Origin: Psilocybe azurescens
Taxonomy: Eukaryota; Basidiomycota; Agaricomycetes; Agaricales; Agrocybaceae
Reading direction: 5' to 3'
Assembly: GCA_023853785.1 (NCBI GenBank)
Contig: JAJIRX010000640.1
Location: 62,001 to 126,000, forward strand
DNA length: 64,000 bases
The translations under genes and the position numbers were made by a program. Below the pieces are notes generated by a model that saw nothing but the letters and a program-made list of their open reading frames with translations, was not told the origin of the DNA and searched no databases. Below are positions 11,405 to 22,156 of the stretch, in pieces. Positions within the stretch are counted from its first letter, which is position 1. Each line of letters begins with the position of its first letter.

Positions 11405-11780
11405 TGATATCAGGGTTTCCTTTATTTATCCTTATTTTCACCATTATCTTTTATCTTTTATCTTTTATCTTTCTTGATATCTTAATTATTCCAGAAGTTT
11501 CCACTATCACTTTTCTTTATTACTCATCATAGTCTTGTTTATTATTCATCACTATGGAATCCTGCTTATTCAGTTACTTCTAGAGTAGTATAAATACTGC
11601 ATATTTTGTAGATAGATCTCCAGCTTCAATCTCTTAGAATTTCCACTATCATTGATGTGAACCTTCGGATTATTGATTCTTCATAAGTCTATCTTCTGCT
11701 CTCTCCACATCTTTTGCTCTTACTCTCTTGCTTGTCTTTATTGGTGGCCTTGTCACACTGATTTTAGTGTTGCCCTGACA
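11405..11780 (+). repeat. 3' LTR of chromovirus 2
   Basis: It starts TGATATCAGGG (TG, a 3-bp insertion, then TCAGGG) and ends CCCTGACA. It shares the TATA box at 11589-11596 and AGCTTCAATCT at 11622-11632 with the other two LTR copies. It is followed at 11793 by a short poly-A run. Confidence 0.85.
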
Positions 11781-12205
11781 CAAGCCTTGCTTATCAAAAA
11801 AAAAATAAAAAAAAATAAGGTATTGCACAAAGCAAAACATCTGGTAATGCTAGTATCAATTTCTGTTGGAGTCCACAGATTAACACACAGCAAGCCTTCT
11901 CTGGAAATTCAATGGATTCACTGAGTATAAGCAAAATGCAATATCAAAGTGACTACAACAGAATGTAATTTCACCTAAGAATAAGCAGACAGTCTGACAA
12001 GAAGAGAATATTGGATAAGTATAAATAATAAAATGTGTAATGTTAATAGTAGCTATCATTCTTATTGATGAAAACACAGTAGTTGCTATAGACTATCTTG
12101 TTTAACTACCGTAAATGAATAAAACACTTTTTCATTGAAATTTATCTTTAATTTTTATTTCATCTTTGCCTACAATAACAAACTGTGTGTTTTTTCATTC
12201 AGTAC
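11781..12205. other. Unassigned AT-rich spacer
   Basis: This stretch contains an A-rich run (11793-11816). No gene is recognised. The expected remainder of the gypsy element 1 integrase is not visible. Confidence 0.4.
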
Positions 12206-13392
12206 CAGTACTTTATCTTTATCCACAGAGTCTATATAAACTCCAGTGAGCTTGTCTATACATTAAGTATAAAAAAATAAACAGAGCCTACTGGAGTTTA
12301 TTGGAGTCCACTGAGTTCCACTAGAATTTAAAGTATCTATACAACACAACTGTATTTTACCTTTTCTATAGAATTTACCCAGACTCTAATAGATTTCACT
12401 TGATTCTATTGAATTTGCTATATGTGAATATCAAATTAGGAGCACTAAGGGTTCAGTGGACCCTGATGAGTGAGTCTACTGGACTCCACTGAACTGTTTG
12501 AATTTAGAAAATAAGTAGTTGTGTTAGTGCTATAAATAAAAAATAAATAAAAATATAGAGCCTATGTTCCTGATCCTAAATCTATTTAAATTGTGTTATT
12601 TAGTTTTTTCTTTATTGAGAAAAATTCAAAAAACTTGCCAAAAGCCAATGATAAATAAAATTTGGCTAATAGAATTTTTTCTTTTAAAAAAAAACTTTGC
12701 ACTAGATTATAGAAAATTATTTTCAGAAAATCTTGACATTTAAATTATATGTCTGAAATCTTTCTTACTTAAATATAGATTAGACAATATTAAATGTTAT
12801 ATTTAATAATTTAATATAAAATTATTTATATTTAAATATTTACTGACTGCATCAACTGTTTGTCAAAGCTAATCCAAAGTAAAATTTAGCAAATGAAAGT
12901 ATTTTTAAAAATAACAGTTTTTGTATAATATAGATTTTTTTTGAGATCATATTGATGTTTAAATCATATTTGTAAGTGTTTCTCTTATTAGAAAATATAT
13001 TAATATATTTTATTTACATTTTTGTTAAAAAATTGTAGCCTGCTTTTGCTATTTGATTTATATATTTATATTCATTTGAGACTATAATATGACATTATTT
13101 ATACAAATAGAGTCAAATTCAAAATCACACTTTTGAATTGATTTTATTAAAACTTAAACAAATTCAAATTAAAACTGTGTACTAGATATGTACTGAAAGT
13201 CCAGTGAATTAGACTGGACTCATAGTTTAGTGGACTAACACTGGATTGAAATTTTAACAGAATTCTAGTCAAAATCCAGTGGACTTTTAATTTTATGCAT
13301 TTTGGCAGAGATTAGTGCACAGAACTTCAGTGGATTCTACTAGAGTTTATTGAAGTCCATATGGATTATATAGAGGAAAGAAAAGACCTCTG
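12206..13392 (+). repeat. TIR-type repeat 'S', copy 1
   Basis: The ends are rich in GTCCAGTGGACTCC-type words. It begins CAGTACTTTAT and ends near GAAAAGACCTCT. An inverted copy lies at about 48705-49655 and a third at 52285-53735, with the same two ends. The very AT-rich middle is shared with the 49-kb copy (for example TTGCCAAAAGCC at about 12636 and its complement near 49386). No transposase is visible, so it is probably non-autonomous. Confidence 0.6.
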
Positions 13393-14413
13393 ATGAGACC
13401 AAAATCAATTGTTTAGAGTCAGATGGAAAAAATAGATATGGAAAAAGCCAGAAGAAGAGTTGAGTGACAGACTGATACAGAGGAAGTCAAGTTTAGAGGA
13501 GGTTCTCTGATGATTTAAGGCTGCATGTTTTAAGAAAGGTCTGGATATGCAACCAAGATTGATAGGAAATAAATATTGATCTCTTTGTCAGCATTCTAGA
13601 CAATGAACTCTAAAAATCAATCAAGTGTTACAAGAAAAAAGCTTACAAATGTTCTTTTCAGCAGGACAATGACACTAAACACAAAAGCAAGAAAGCCAAA
13701 ACCAGCTCCAAGACAGTGGATTAGAAGTTGTAAAGTGGCCTTCTTAATCAGCAGACCTCAATCCAATTGAACATTTTTGTCATCATCTCAAAACTAGACT
13801 TGGTGAGTATGATAGACCAGTTTTTGGAATTGCAGAGTTGTGGGAGAGAGTACAGAAAGACTGGAATGATATTCCAGTATCTGTCTGTCAAAATCTAATA
13901 GAGAGTATGCTAGAAGAGTTTATACTGTTTTATAGGTAAAAAGAGGCTATCACTCCTGGGGTGCAGCAATTTAAAACTACCCAAAACTTTTTCTGTATTG
14001 TTAAAGGTTCTGAATATAGTTTGCAGTTTCTAAATTTTAATCAAAATTTTACCATTTGGGTAATCAAAATTGAGTTGAAATGTCTAAATCTAGTGATTAT
14101 CTTGGAAAGATGAGAACAATAACATTTGGGACTAGTTTCGAAATTCTGAATTTTAATTTGAATTGGTTCCCATAGCAACATATATAATTTTAAATTTGGA
14201 ATTTTGAAAGCAGTTCCAAATGTTATTGTTCTCGGTTGTCCAAAATATCTACTAAATTTAGACATTTTGCCTCAATTTTGAATACTCAAATGGTAGAAGT
14301 TTTGATTAAAATTTAGAAACCACAAACTATATTCAAAACCTTTAACAATACAGAAAAAGTTTTGGATAGTCTCAAATTACCTGCACCCCAGGAGTGTATA
14401 CCAAGTACTAGAA
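13393..14413 (+). pseudogene. Tc1/mariner-family transposase, copy A (interrupted by a MITE)
   Basis: Tc1/mariner transposases cut and paste their own element at TA sites. Recognisable parts are DETKI-N at 13390-13410, FQQDNDTKH (second catalytic D) at about 13654-13680, a degraded P-x-x-x-PIE block near 13755, and the C-terminus. The last codons read KRG, are broken at 13949 by a 447-bp MITE, and resume at 14397 as Y-T-K-Y-stop, the family's usual GGHTKY-type ending. Stops and frameshifts are present. The N-terminal DNA-binding part is missing, replaced upstream by repeat S. Confidence 0.75.
13950..14396. mobile_element. MITE family M1 (CACTCCTGGGGTGCAG), copy 1
   Basis: This is a 447-bp palindromic element. 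The left end CACTCCTGGGGTGCAG and right end CTGCACCCCAGGAGTG are perfect inverted repeats, and the inverted arms extend to about 14220, leaving almost no unique centre. It is flanked by TA on both sides, so it fits Tc1/mariner mobilisation. A half copy lies at 62595-62758. Confidence 0.9.
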
Positions 14414-14415
14414 TA

Positions 14416-15004
14416 TACTGCTTTATAATATGAGTGGAACAAAACTATTCAAATGGATTTGCAACGATAAACTATTAATATTGTGGTAATAAATTGAGAC
14501 TGTGTCACGAAATAAATTGTAATCTATTAGTCATATGATAGTCTACAATTGTACAAAATTTTAACTTGTTAGGTTGAGTTGTTCTTGAGTTATTCAAGAA
14601 ACAGTCCAACTTGAAAATCATTTAAACAGTTTGTGACTCACTGTAGATCATATATATATATATACCTAGAGTATATACACTACACCTCAGTCCAATTATA
14701 TGCAACTGAGACAAAATTCTGCATTCTCAACTTAGAGTTATTTCCATACTTACTGTGCTATAGTCATGCATTGTCACATCTTATCTAAGTACAGACTTTT
14801 ATCTTTAGTCAAATTATATGTGACTGAGTCATACAATGTAACATCTTATTTAGATTAGGACTTTAACAATCTGTGGATGTAATGAATAATTATGAATGAT
14901 ATCCAGAGCAGAGGTGATGGATAATGGCAAAAGAGATGTACAATCAGTATCTGTGGAGGCAAATATATCAATCAGTATCCATAGAGGTAATGAATAATAT
15001 CAAT
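14416..15004. other. Unassigned AT-rich stretch
   Basis: This is probably the 3' end of Tc1 copy A followed by unique sequence. There is an imperfect internal repeat: ACTGAG plus the CATCTTAT words at about 14690-14785 recur at 14818-14860. A short TA microsatellite lies at about 14650. No gene is seen. Confidence 0.4.
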
Positions 15005-15537
15005 CACTGCAGGCATTGGCTTATAAATTCTGAGAATTTATGTAAATGTTAATCATGAATCAAAGTTGAACTAAAGATTGCTCTAAGAATCTATGTCAGG
15101 GAATAGTTCAATATAATCCACACTAAATTCCAATATTTGTGCCAAGAATCAACTCATTTCCTGGAGTAAATTTAAACTAAGCTCTTGGATCCAAAAGAGA
15201 TTTATAAAGATTTATTTTGCAAGTCATGAATTAACTCACTTGGCATTTGACATAATATTTAGCTTACTTACAATAGTAACATGTTTACAAATAAATTAAT
15301 TTATGATTTGCAAAATAAATCTATAAATCACCTTTGGGATCCAAGAGCTTAGTTCAAATTTACTCTGGGAAATGAGTTGAAATAGTTTCTTGGTGCAAAT
15401 ATTGGAATTGAGTGTGGATTAGATTTTAACTATTTTCTGACATAGATTCTTAGAGTAAATTGTAATCTTTAGTTCAACTTTGATTCATGATTAACATTTA
15501 CATAAATTCTCAGAATTTATAAGCCAATGCCCACAGT
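15005..15537. mobile_element. MITE family M2 (CACTGCAGGCATTGGC), copy 1
   Basis: This is a 533-bp near-perfect palindrome. The left end reads CACTGCAGGCATTGGCTTAT and the right end ATAAGCCAATGCCCACAGTG. A second copy lies at 45412-45959. It abuts the left end of the duplicated gene segment at 15538. Confidence 0.88.
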
Positions 15538-15560
15538 GAATGGTGTTTGTTGCTTTGCAG

Positions 15561-16658
15561 AGTGGTGTCATAGTGTACAGTAAGAGCAGCCATCTATGTG
15601 AGTAGCATATATGCTGGCAAGTATTATTGATTGCAGGTATGAACTGAGTATCACTGTGGGAAAAACTGGCCACCTTTACTTTCAAAGGCCTTAAAGGCCT
15701 TAACTCTGTCTTTGCTCCATCTTGGCTGGCACCTTTGCTTGTGCCTGGATCTTTTCACATCTATTACAAAGAGGCCATGTGATAATATACAGATAAGATA
15801 AGATCATATAAGAGTCAAACAAAGACCAAAAATAATGACTACTGAGTTAACCTTGTGGTGGTATAGTTGTGATCCCATTCCAACAATGTGACCACATTGA
15901 ATACATTGCTACTGTACCTACATACATTGAGATATAGATCTGGTATTTTAAAATTTTAACTCTACATCTATTCTTTTCAGAACTTCACATACAGCATTAT
16001 TAAATCAATTTAAGATCAATAGTCATATTAAAAGACTATAACACCACTCAGCACATACTGCAAGCTAAATATGAGGCTGTTACAACTTACAATAAATCAT
16101 AGTCAGCCCATCAACGAGATAGGATTAAAGGCCATACAAATTTAAAACATACTGAAATTTTATATCAACATAGTATCTATCAAATATCTACTTCTATTTT
16201 TATGTCACCTTGAGTTTTACCACAGGTAGACCACAAAGTCAATTTTCACATGCTCTTTATTACCTGTTTGTGACAAATGTAACAAAATAATCCAGGCACA
16301 GCAAAGGTGCCAGTCAAGATGTAGTCAAGGCCTTTAAGGCCTTTAAAATCAAAGGGGTCAAGTTTTGCCTGTAGTGTATATGGGATAGATCCAGGCCAGT
16401 GCATCAAGTTCAAGTCGCAATTAATGGTGATGAAGACCACTCGGAAAACCAATACAACAGCCAGTATATATCAATCAGCTACTCAGGGCATGGAATGCCT
16501 TGTACCTACACCAGGTCAGTCACCCCTGCATGTATGATTCTTTGACCAGTTACATTTAACTACAAATATTGTCTCTCACCAGCGCTGAAGTTGTAGCAGG
16601 CATGATTGCAGCACAGATACAAAGCAAGGACTGGAAAGCACCTGCATGGCTTCTGTGA
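15561..16658 (+). pseudogene. FAD-dependent oxidoreductase (DAO family), C-terminal fragment, copy A
   Basis: The exon opens after an intron acceptor (TTTGCAG at 15554-15560) with a SGVxxYxKSS-like segment. It is interrupted at 15651 by a TIR element, resumes at about 16378, and continues with a YSGHGMPC-like block (about 16482) and, after an intron (GTCAGT at 16514 to CACCAG at about 16583), AEVVAGMIAAQ and KDWKAPAWL. TGA follows at 16656. The GHGMPRAxxCAE motif is typical of the FAD-binding end of D-amino-acid-oxidase-type enzymes. The 5' part of the gene is absent. It converges on GPI1. Compared with copy B (21510-21910), CpG sites have become TpG or CpA. Confidence 0.65.
15652..16376. mobile_element. 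TIR element (CACTGTGGGAAAAACTGGCC), 725 bp
   Basis: The left end CACTGTGGGAAAAACTGG and right end (reverse complement CACTACAGGCAAAACTTG) are imperfect inverted repeats that also share AAAGGCC blocks. It is flanked by TA. It is absent from the matching place in unit B (near 21600), which serves as the empty site. There is no transposase. Confidence 0.75.
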
Positions 16659-16915
16659 AGCCTTGAGATGGAATATATATCATTGGTATGCATCTACTTA
16701 TCATTTGCAAATACAAGTATATTCGGCAGTGGATAAATGCATCGATTGTGATTTTGAGATTGTGTTCAGAAATCTTTGGTGTATGTGGTCAGCTGAAGGT
16801 TGTTTGAGTTAGAACTCAGCCGCACACTTTGTAGCACCAAAATTTAGCAAGTGCAGACATATCAGTTGTGGCAGCCAACCCAAGCGTTCAAAGTGTTAAC
16901 ATTTAATTTGACATT

Positions 16916-19900
16916 TTATTCTGTTTTTTCCTTTGCAACTACTATGCTATCTGCACTAGAAGCATAGCATATGGAATAGCGAGGTATAGATGCAAGATGT
17001 TGACCTGTCAGAACTTGGAACAGTAATCGTAGCGGATTGTAATGTTTGGCTAGGGCGGTTCCAGAGCGCGACTGAGTGAAAATAATGTTAGACAGATGAA
17101 AATACTAGACTGAAAAGCATACAGCTTACTGTATTGGAAGAAAATAGCGGAAAGAGAAATAGGTTGGTTCTGATATTTGTATTCATCAATAAATAAAACA
17201 ATTACTTTTGAAAATTGATCTCTTGTGACGTACCTCTAATACATTGTAAACAGCAACAGTGCTGGACTGAGTGTCTACCATCATGTTTGATATGCTCTGG
17301 GGTGCGTGTAATTTAAAATAAATCCCTCCTGATCACAAATAAAAAGAAGCAAAAATGAACAAATGAATCTCAAGAGTCATCAATTACATCAGGAGCAGGA
17401 TAAAACAACGTATCAGGAAGCCTCCATGGGTCTTTTACTCGAAGCATCAAAGCAAAAAGCGGGAAGTGATGCATGAATGTGAGGAGAGTCTTGATGCACG
17501 CTTGCACCAGCAGAGTGACCAATCAAAGCTGGGGGAGCAAAGATCACGTGAGTATTGATTACATGACGAGAGAAGAAAAAGCAACTTAAGGTTGCGGTCA
17601 ACAGGAACTGACCAGCTTAAGTAATCTGAAATCAGCCTCAACATTGAGCTCATTAATGACCACAACGCAAACATAATCAGTAAATTTCTGCCTAGAGATT
17701 GTAGACAATATATAGATATATAGATCTCAGATTTTTGTTTTGTAAAATTTGGGTTTCTTCTTGAGATTTTGTCAAAGTTTTTCGTAAAACCAAAAACCCC
17801 CAAATGCTCTAATAATCACTTTGACAATATCAGAAAAAAATTTCAATTTCGGATCATGATATTTTGCCACTTATATAATACAGTCATGTGGCTTACAGCA
17901 GGCCAGCAAAGAGCAATATGAACAACAAAAAGGCAGAGAATACTGGTCAAAAACCTCACTCAGACACAATGTCAGGAATTGCCTTGACAGCATGCCACCT
18001 TCTTCAAGTTCAACAGTGAGAGTCTCCTCAGAACATGTGTCAAGGCTGTGTTTAGCTAATCTTATCAGTTATCCAAATCAGGCAGCACAATTTGTCAGCA
18101 CTTACGGACACAGTTTGAGTGGTCCAGAAGCAGCAAAGGGCAAACCATAAATATCACAGCCATTGCATATTACCTCCAGACATGGCCATGGAGCTAAAAA
18201 AGAGCACGAAAAAAAATACAATACTCAAGACAATAATATATAATGTATTTACAACTTCTAGCAACTTTTTGTGACATAAAATTTTCTCTTTTCTCAGAGC
18301 TCACATTTTGCCGCTCTTGGCGCTTATGTAATATGTTTACATAAGCTGGTCGGTTCCTGCTGACCGCAACCTTACCACAGCAAACAGTACATAATACACC
18401 AACGCGGTCGGGAAAAGGAATGCGAGCAGTGTGAAGAGAACAGTTCCGAACAGGAGTTGGTCGATATCGTACGACCACGTGTCGGTGCGGTTGCGCAGAA
18501 CGTTTCGTCTCTTTCCTATATTGAAAAGAATTGGGTTTTGTGACGTTAGCGACTGGGCAGTTGAAGGTTTATATAGAGGGACAAGTGGTTGTGCGTACCT
18601 CGAAAGACGCCCCATAGAAGGCCACCGCCGAGCTTGACGCCTGCACGCCCCTCGCAAGCTCGTACCCCACTCGACGATGGGCAGAGAGAAACAGGGACAG
18701 GAGGTCCGAGATGAGGGACAGTAATAGTGTCAATCCGCCAATGGAAGCCAGGTGCCCTAGGGTGGTGAAAAGCGACGGCACGAAATGAGGTACGATAGCT
18801 GTAATACCGTTCATATGAAGGCTTGATTTTGATAAGAGCATGATTGAGACTCACAGTTCCAGGTATCGATGACTCCGATCAGAGTCGTCACGTAGAATCG
18901 GCTGAGTTGGGTGTTCAACTTGAGCCCTGCTGGCCATGCATCCAGCCAGAACAGCGCAGCTCGGGGTAGTTGGAACAGAAGAGTCTGGAAAGGCGAGTTC
19001 AGCAACAGATAAGAGGAATAGCGAAGGGTTTTGTACATTGTCACCTGCACGATCTAATTTGCTCTGTCAGCGAGGAAAACGCTGTTTTCTCAGAGGATGG
19101 TCCCGAATGCGAAGCCGATCGTCATACCATTCATTATGAGCCATGCGGTATTAAAGAAACTGGAGAGTGTTTATGAATATAGAGCAGCATTTGGCGACGA
19201 AAAGAGAGATCACATACTTGGTGTATCTATGACAGTAGTTCGCGCTGTATTGTGTGCATTGTTGTTGCAGGGTTGCGACTTGGGCGATAAAAAAGACGGC
19301 TTACTCGACTCGCACGTTGAATTATTGCACTGGAAATCTTTATCTTTGTCAAATTGGACGGCTGGGGATGCATGAGAGGAAGAAAGCGAACTTGTTGCAG
19401 ATATGTCCTTCAACCTGATGTAATTTTTCTCCATTCCCTTATCCGATGTAGACAGGAACGGGGAGGAGAGGGAGGTTGGCTACATTTACAGTGAGAGCAG
19501 ACACCCAGAGTGATATGTTGAAAAGCGGCGCAAGGTATGATGCGAGGGTGAGCAAGAATGTTGCAGTTGTGGGAAGTAACTTCGGGGACGCCGACGGAGC
19601 TTGTAGAATCCCTTGAACCAACGAAGACGCGTTCAACTGGTAGATACAGCCTTAGGGTCAGTAATGGATTGCCTGGGATCAAGTAGTAGTAGTAACACGC
19701 ACTTAATTCGTTCAGTGCTTAGTGGATATTTCGAGGTTGAGGACGCTTGAAATCGTACTGCGCCAACGTAATATATGGGTTGGCCTTAGTCGACATGGGT
19801 GGGGGAGACAATTGCGGCAGATCCATGACATAGAACCTCAGTGATTGAGGAGTATGGCGGTGATACAGCACGAAGGAGAACTCTGTAGCGCTCCCGCTCC

Positions 19901-20273
19901 CCAACGCCCACAGTTTGAGAGACGTAGGAATCGTTGACGACCTTCTCTCATCGTTGGTGAATTCGCATGTCCCAAGCAAAACAGGGTTGCCTCCACAAAA
20001 TAATTTCACTGCTTTCCATAAGGACCAGCGAGAGAGCACGTCACCCACTTACTCTGATTGTGTATATGGGGCATCGGGAACGTCCTATTAAGTTATAAAT
20101 GGACAAGGCCATCACAACGATACGGTTGTCCAGAAACACGATGCACGGACTTACATCAACAACCCCCGCGACGCATATTGCTGGCACCCGTAGCACACAT
20201 CGCTCGTTGTGGAACCCTTTGGCCAGAAGACGGACGCGAAGGATGTCAGCGTCGTCGTTGACGATGGTGGCAT
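16916..20273 (-). pseudogene. GPI1: GPI1 / PIG-Q homologue, copy A (GPI-GlcNAc transferase subunit)
   Basis: GPI1 is a multi-span ER membrane subunit of the complex that makes GlcNAc-PI, the first step of GPI-anchor synthesis. The start is the ATG at 20273 (MPPSSTTT...VFWP). Exons 20273-20155, 20084-20053 and one from 20008 splice in frame with GTAAGT donors. Family hallmarks are NTAWLIMNGMTIG (about 19150-19110), WPAGLKLN (about 18945), ISDLLS (about 18715), NVLRNRTD and YDIDQLLFGTVLFTLL (18500-18425), HHFPLFALMLRVKD (about 17470) and a C-terminal GQHLASI block (about 17000). In-frame TGA and TAG lie near 19100 and 19056, a TAA follows the third exon at 19719-19721, and the donor near 17420 is AT instead of GT. 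It is therefore probably dead. Confidence 0.85.
17589..18372. mobile_element. TIR element (AGGTTGCGGTCA), 784 bp, inside a GPI1 intron
   Basis: The two ends are 31-bp inverted repeats with two differences (AGGTTGCGGTCAACAGGAAC and AGGTTGCGGTCAGCAGGAAC, each followed by a GACCAGCTTA-like stretch). TA flanks both sides. Unit B has the uninterrupted site at about 22841. No transposase is visible. The right end sits at the 5' splice site of a GPI1 intron and provides part of the donor GTAAGG. Confidence 0.88.
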
Positions 20274-20399
20274 GTCATAAAGAAGGGAAACGGCCACGTG
20301 ATATGTGCCCAGTGTCCAGTTGGAGACTGAGAGGCGCAGTGCGCATGACTGGACCTTTGTTCAAAGTTGACACTCAACCCCAATCACGCCCTCTGCCTA
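20274..20399. promoter_or_regulatory. Shared divergent promoter, GPI1 (-) and Rho GTPase (+)
   Basis: Only 126 bp separate the two start codons, which point away from each other, so control elements must be shared. A GGCCACGTGAT E-box-like site (20292-20302) is kept in unit B as GGGCACGTGAT at about 24208. No clear TATA box is seen. Confidence 0.5.
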
Positions 20400-21214
20400 A
20401 TGGATTCAGCAACGGGCTCGGCTCCTTCAAGACGTCCGGATGCGAAGAGAAAGCTCGTGGTCGTCGGAGATGGTAAGCAGATAGTGGATACGCGGTGTCT
20501 GACCATCGGAGAGGATCTAACCCTCCACAGGTGGATGCGGCAAGACATGTCTGCTCATCGTATACGCCGAGAACTGATTTCCAGAGGTGCGTACCCTTCA
20601 TCTAATCAGCATCCTGCGATCCGATCGTAGACGTGGAGAACGATATCTCATGTTGTTGCTTTCCTTCCAGGCATACATACCGACTGTGTTCGAAACCTAC
20701 GTCACTCTGGTCCAGCACGAAAATAGACTGATCGAGGTCGACCTCTGGGACACGGCAGGCCAGGAGGAATACGACCGCCTGCGTCCGCTCAGCTATCCAG
20801 AGAGCGACGTGATCCTCATCGTGTTCTCGGTCGACTTCCCCACCAGTCTCGCGAATGTTCTTGATAAGGTAGTGTACTACATTCCTCTTTGTCGTCACGC
20901 TACCCAAAACCAACTCAAACATTGGCATCTTTCGTTCGTTTGGTTGTATCCTGAAGTTGCCTCATTCCTGCACAACGACGCCGATGCTCCTCATAGGCAT
21001 CAAAACCGACTTGCGAGCCGACCCAACGACGGCGCGTATGCTGTCGGCACAAGGCCAGGTACCCATCACCCCTGAGCAGGGCATGGTCGTCGCCACGGAC
21101 GTCGACGCGACATACAAGGAGTGCAGTACGAAGACAGGCAAGGGCGTCAGGGAGGTGTTCGACGCGGCCCTCAGAGAGTGCTTGAAAGGCCGCTGGGGCA
21201 GGACTATCAAGTAG
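20400..21214 (+). pseudogene. Rho-family small GTPase (Rho4-like), copy A
   Basis: Rho GTPases switch actin and cell-wall signalling. Exons are 20400-20472, 20531-20586, 20671-20868 and about 20938-21214. Residues show KLVVVGDGGCGKTC (P-loop), PTVFETYV (switch I), DLWDTAGQEEYDRLRPLSYP (G3 and switch II) and LLIGIKTDL (a T/NKxD-type G4). The DKWYPEV-type context is closest to fungal Rho4. Defects: TGA at 20575-20577 where Rho proteins have an arginine or similar residue after AEN (CGA to TGA fits); no AG acceptor before the last exon; one extra base near 20970; no CaaX box, the protein ending WGRTIK. It is head-to-head with GPI1. It is a decayed gene. Confidence 0.8.
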
Positions 21215-21489
21215 CGAAAGTGCACGATCATGTGAAGACACACGACACGACCACGACCCACAAATGACACCTCATCGTTCGGCTCGACTTGCTCGTTGCC
21301 ATTTTTTCGCTTATCGGGATTTGTTATATCCAATGGTTGGAAGGAGGGTAGCAGGGCTTTGAAGACGATTCGCACATTTTTGCTCGCGCTGTTTCCTGAG
21401 CAGTTCATCAAAGATGGAGAATGGGAAAGGGAATGGGTATGTCTGCCTGATTTTAATTTTTTAATTTTCACAACTGAAAAACAGGCCAG
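21215..21489. other. Junction between duplication units
   Basis: This is the 3' flank of the GTPase copy A leading into unit B. No gene is recognised. CpG is retained. The duplication breakpoint lies at about 21480-21490. Confidence 0.5.
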
Positions 21490-21509
21490 TCGTGTTTGTT
21501 TTGTTGCAG

Positions 21510-21910
21510 AGCGGTGTTATGGCGTACACCAAGAGCAGCGATCCATTAATGAGTGGCATATGTACTGGCAGGTATCATTAGTCGCGGGTATGCACTGAGC
21601 ACATGAGATAGGTCGGGCCTGTGCGTAAAGTTCAAATCGGAACTAATGACGACGAAGACCACTCGACAAACCAATATGACGGCCAGTATATATCAGCCGG
21701 CTACTCAGGGCACGGAATGCCTCGCGCCTACGCCTGGTCAGTCACCCCTTCATGTATGATTCCTCGACCGGTTACGTTTGACTAAATATATTTTCTCTCA
21801 CCAGTGCTGAAGCTGTAGCGAGCATGATCGCAGCACAGTTACAAGGCAAGGACTGGAAAGCGCCTGCGTGGCTTCCCGAGCAATATCAGACATGGGCTAC
21901 GAAGCCTTGA
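21510..21910 (+). pseudogene. FAD-dependent oxidoreductase (DAO family), C-terminal fragment, copy B
   Basis: It begins after a TTGTTGCAG acceptor with SGVMAYTKSSDP, a sequence typical of the substrate-side beta-sheet of DAO-family flavoenzymes (usually WTGIMGFT). It continues YISAGYSGHGMPRAYA at about 21688-21733, an intron from GTCAGT (about 21736) to CACCAG (about 21806), and AEAVASMIAAQ, KDWKAPAWLPEQY, with TGA at 21908. The N-terminal FAD-binding half is absent, so it cannot make an active enzyme. CpG content is high, which makes it the better-preserved reference for copy A. Confidence 0.7.
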
Positions 21911-22156
21911 GATGGAATATGTATCATCTGTATGCATGTACCTATCGTTTGCGAATACGAGTATCTTCGGCAGTGGATAAATGCATCGATTGTGATTTTG
22001 AGAACGTAATCGGAAATCTTTGGTATATGTTGATCAGCTGGAGGTTGTTCGAGTTGGAACTCGGTCATTCCGACGCACACTTTGCAGTACCGAAATTCAG
22101 CAAGTACAAACATCTGTTGTGGCAGCCAACCTAAGCGTTCAAAGCGTTAACGTTTA

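Larger units (their letters stand above)
4743..11780 (+). mobile_element. Ty3/gypsy chromovirus 2 (Tf1/sushi-like), complete but decayed
   Basis: The element has two LTRs (4743-5453 and 11405-11780), a leader, gag, protease, RT, RNase H, integrase with a C-terminal chromodomain, and a polypurine tract just before the 3' LTR. The chromodomain places it in the chromoviruses. The primer site next to the 5' LTR is complementary to a stretch in the LTR itself, which is the Tf1-type self-priming arrangement. No matching 5-bp target duplication is seen (GAAAG on the left, CAAGC on the right), so one flank may have rearranged. All genes carry stops or frameshifts, so the copy cannot act on its own. 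Confidence 0.88.
15538..21470. repeat. Tandem duplication unit A (oxidoreductase end - GPI1 - Rho GTPase)
   Basis: Its gene order and sequence are repeated in unit B (21490-24480): an FAD-oxidoreductase 3' fragment (+), GPI1 (-), a Rho GTPase (+). Unit A has two insertions that B lacks (15652-16376 and 17589-18372). Unit B lacks GPI1 exons 1-3 and most of the GTPase. Unit A's left third is strongly CpG-depleted compared with B. Confidence 0.8.

Noticed and set aside
18194..18854. Overlapping frames on both strands as separate small genes
   Set aside because: They are exon and intron pieces of GPI1 copy A read through splice sites, or their antisense.
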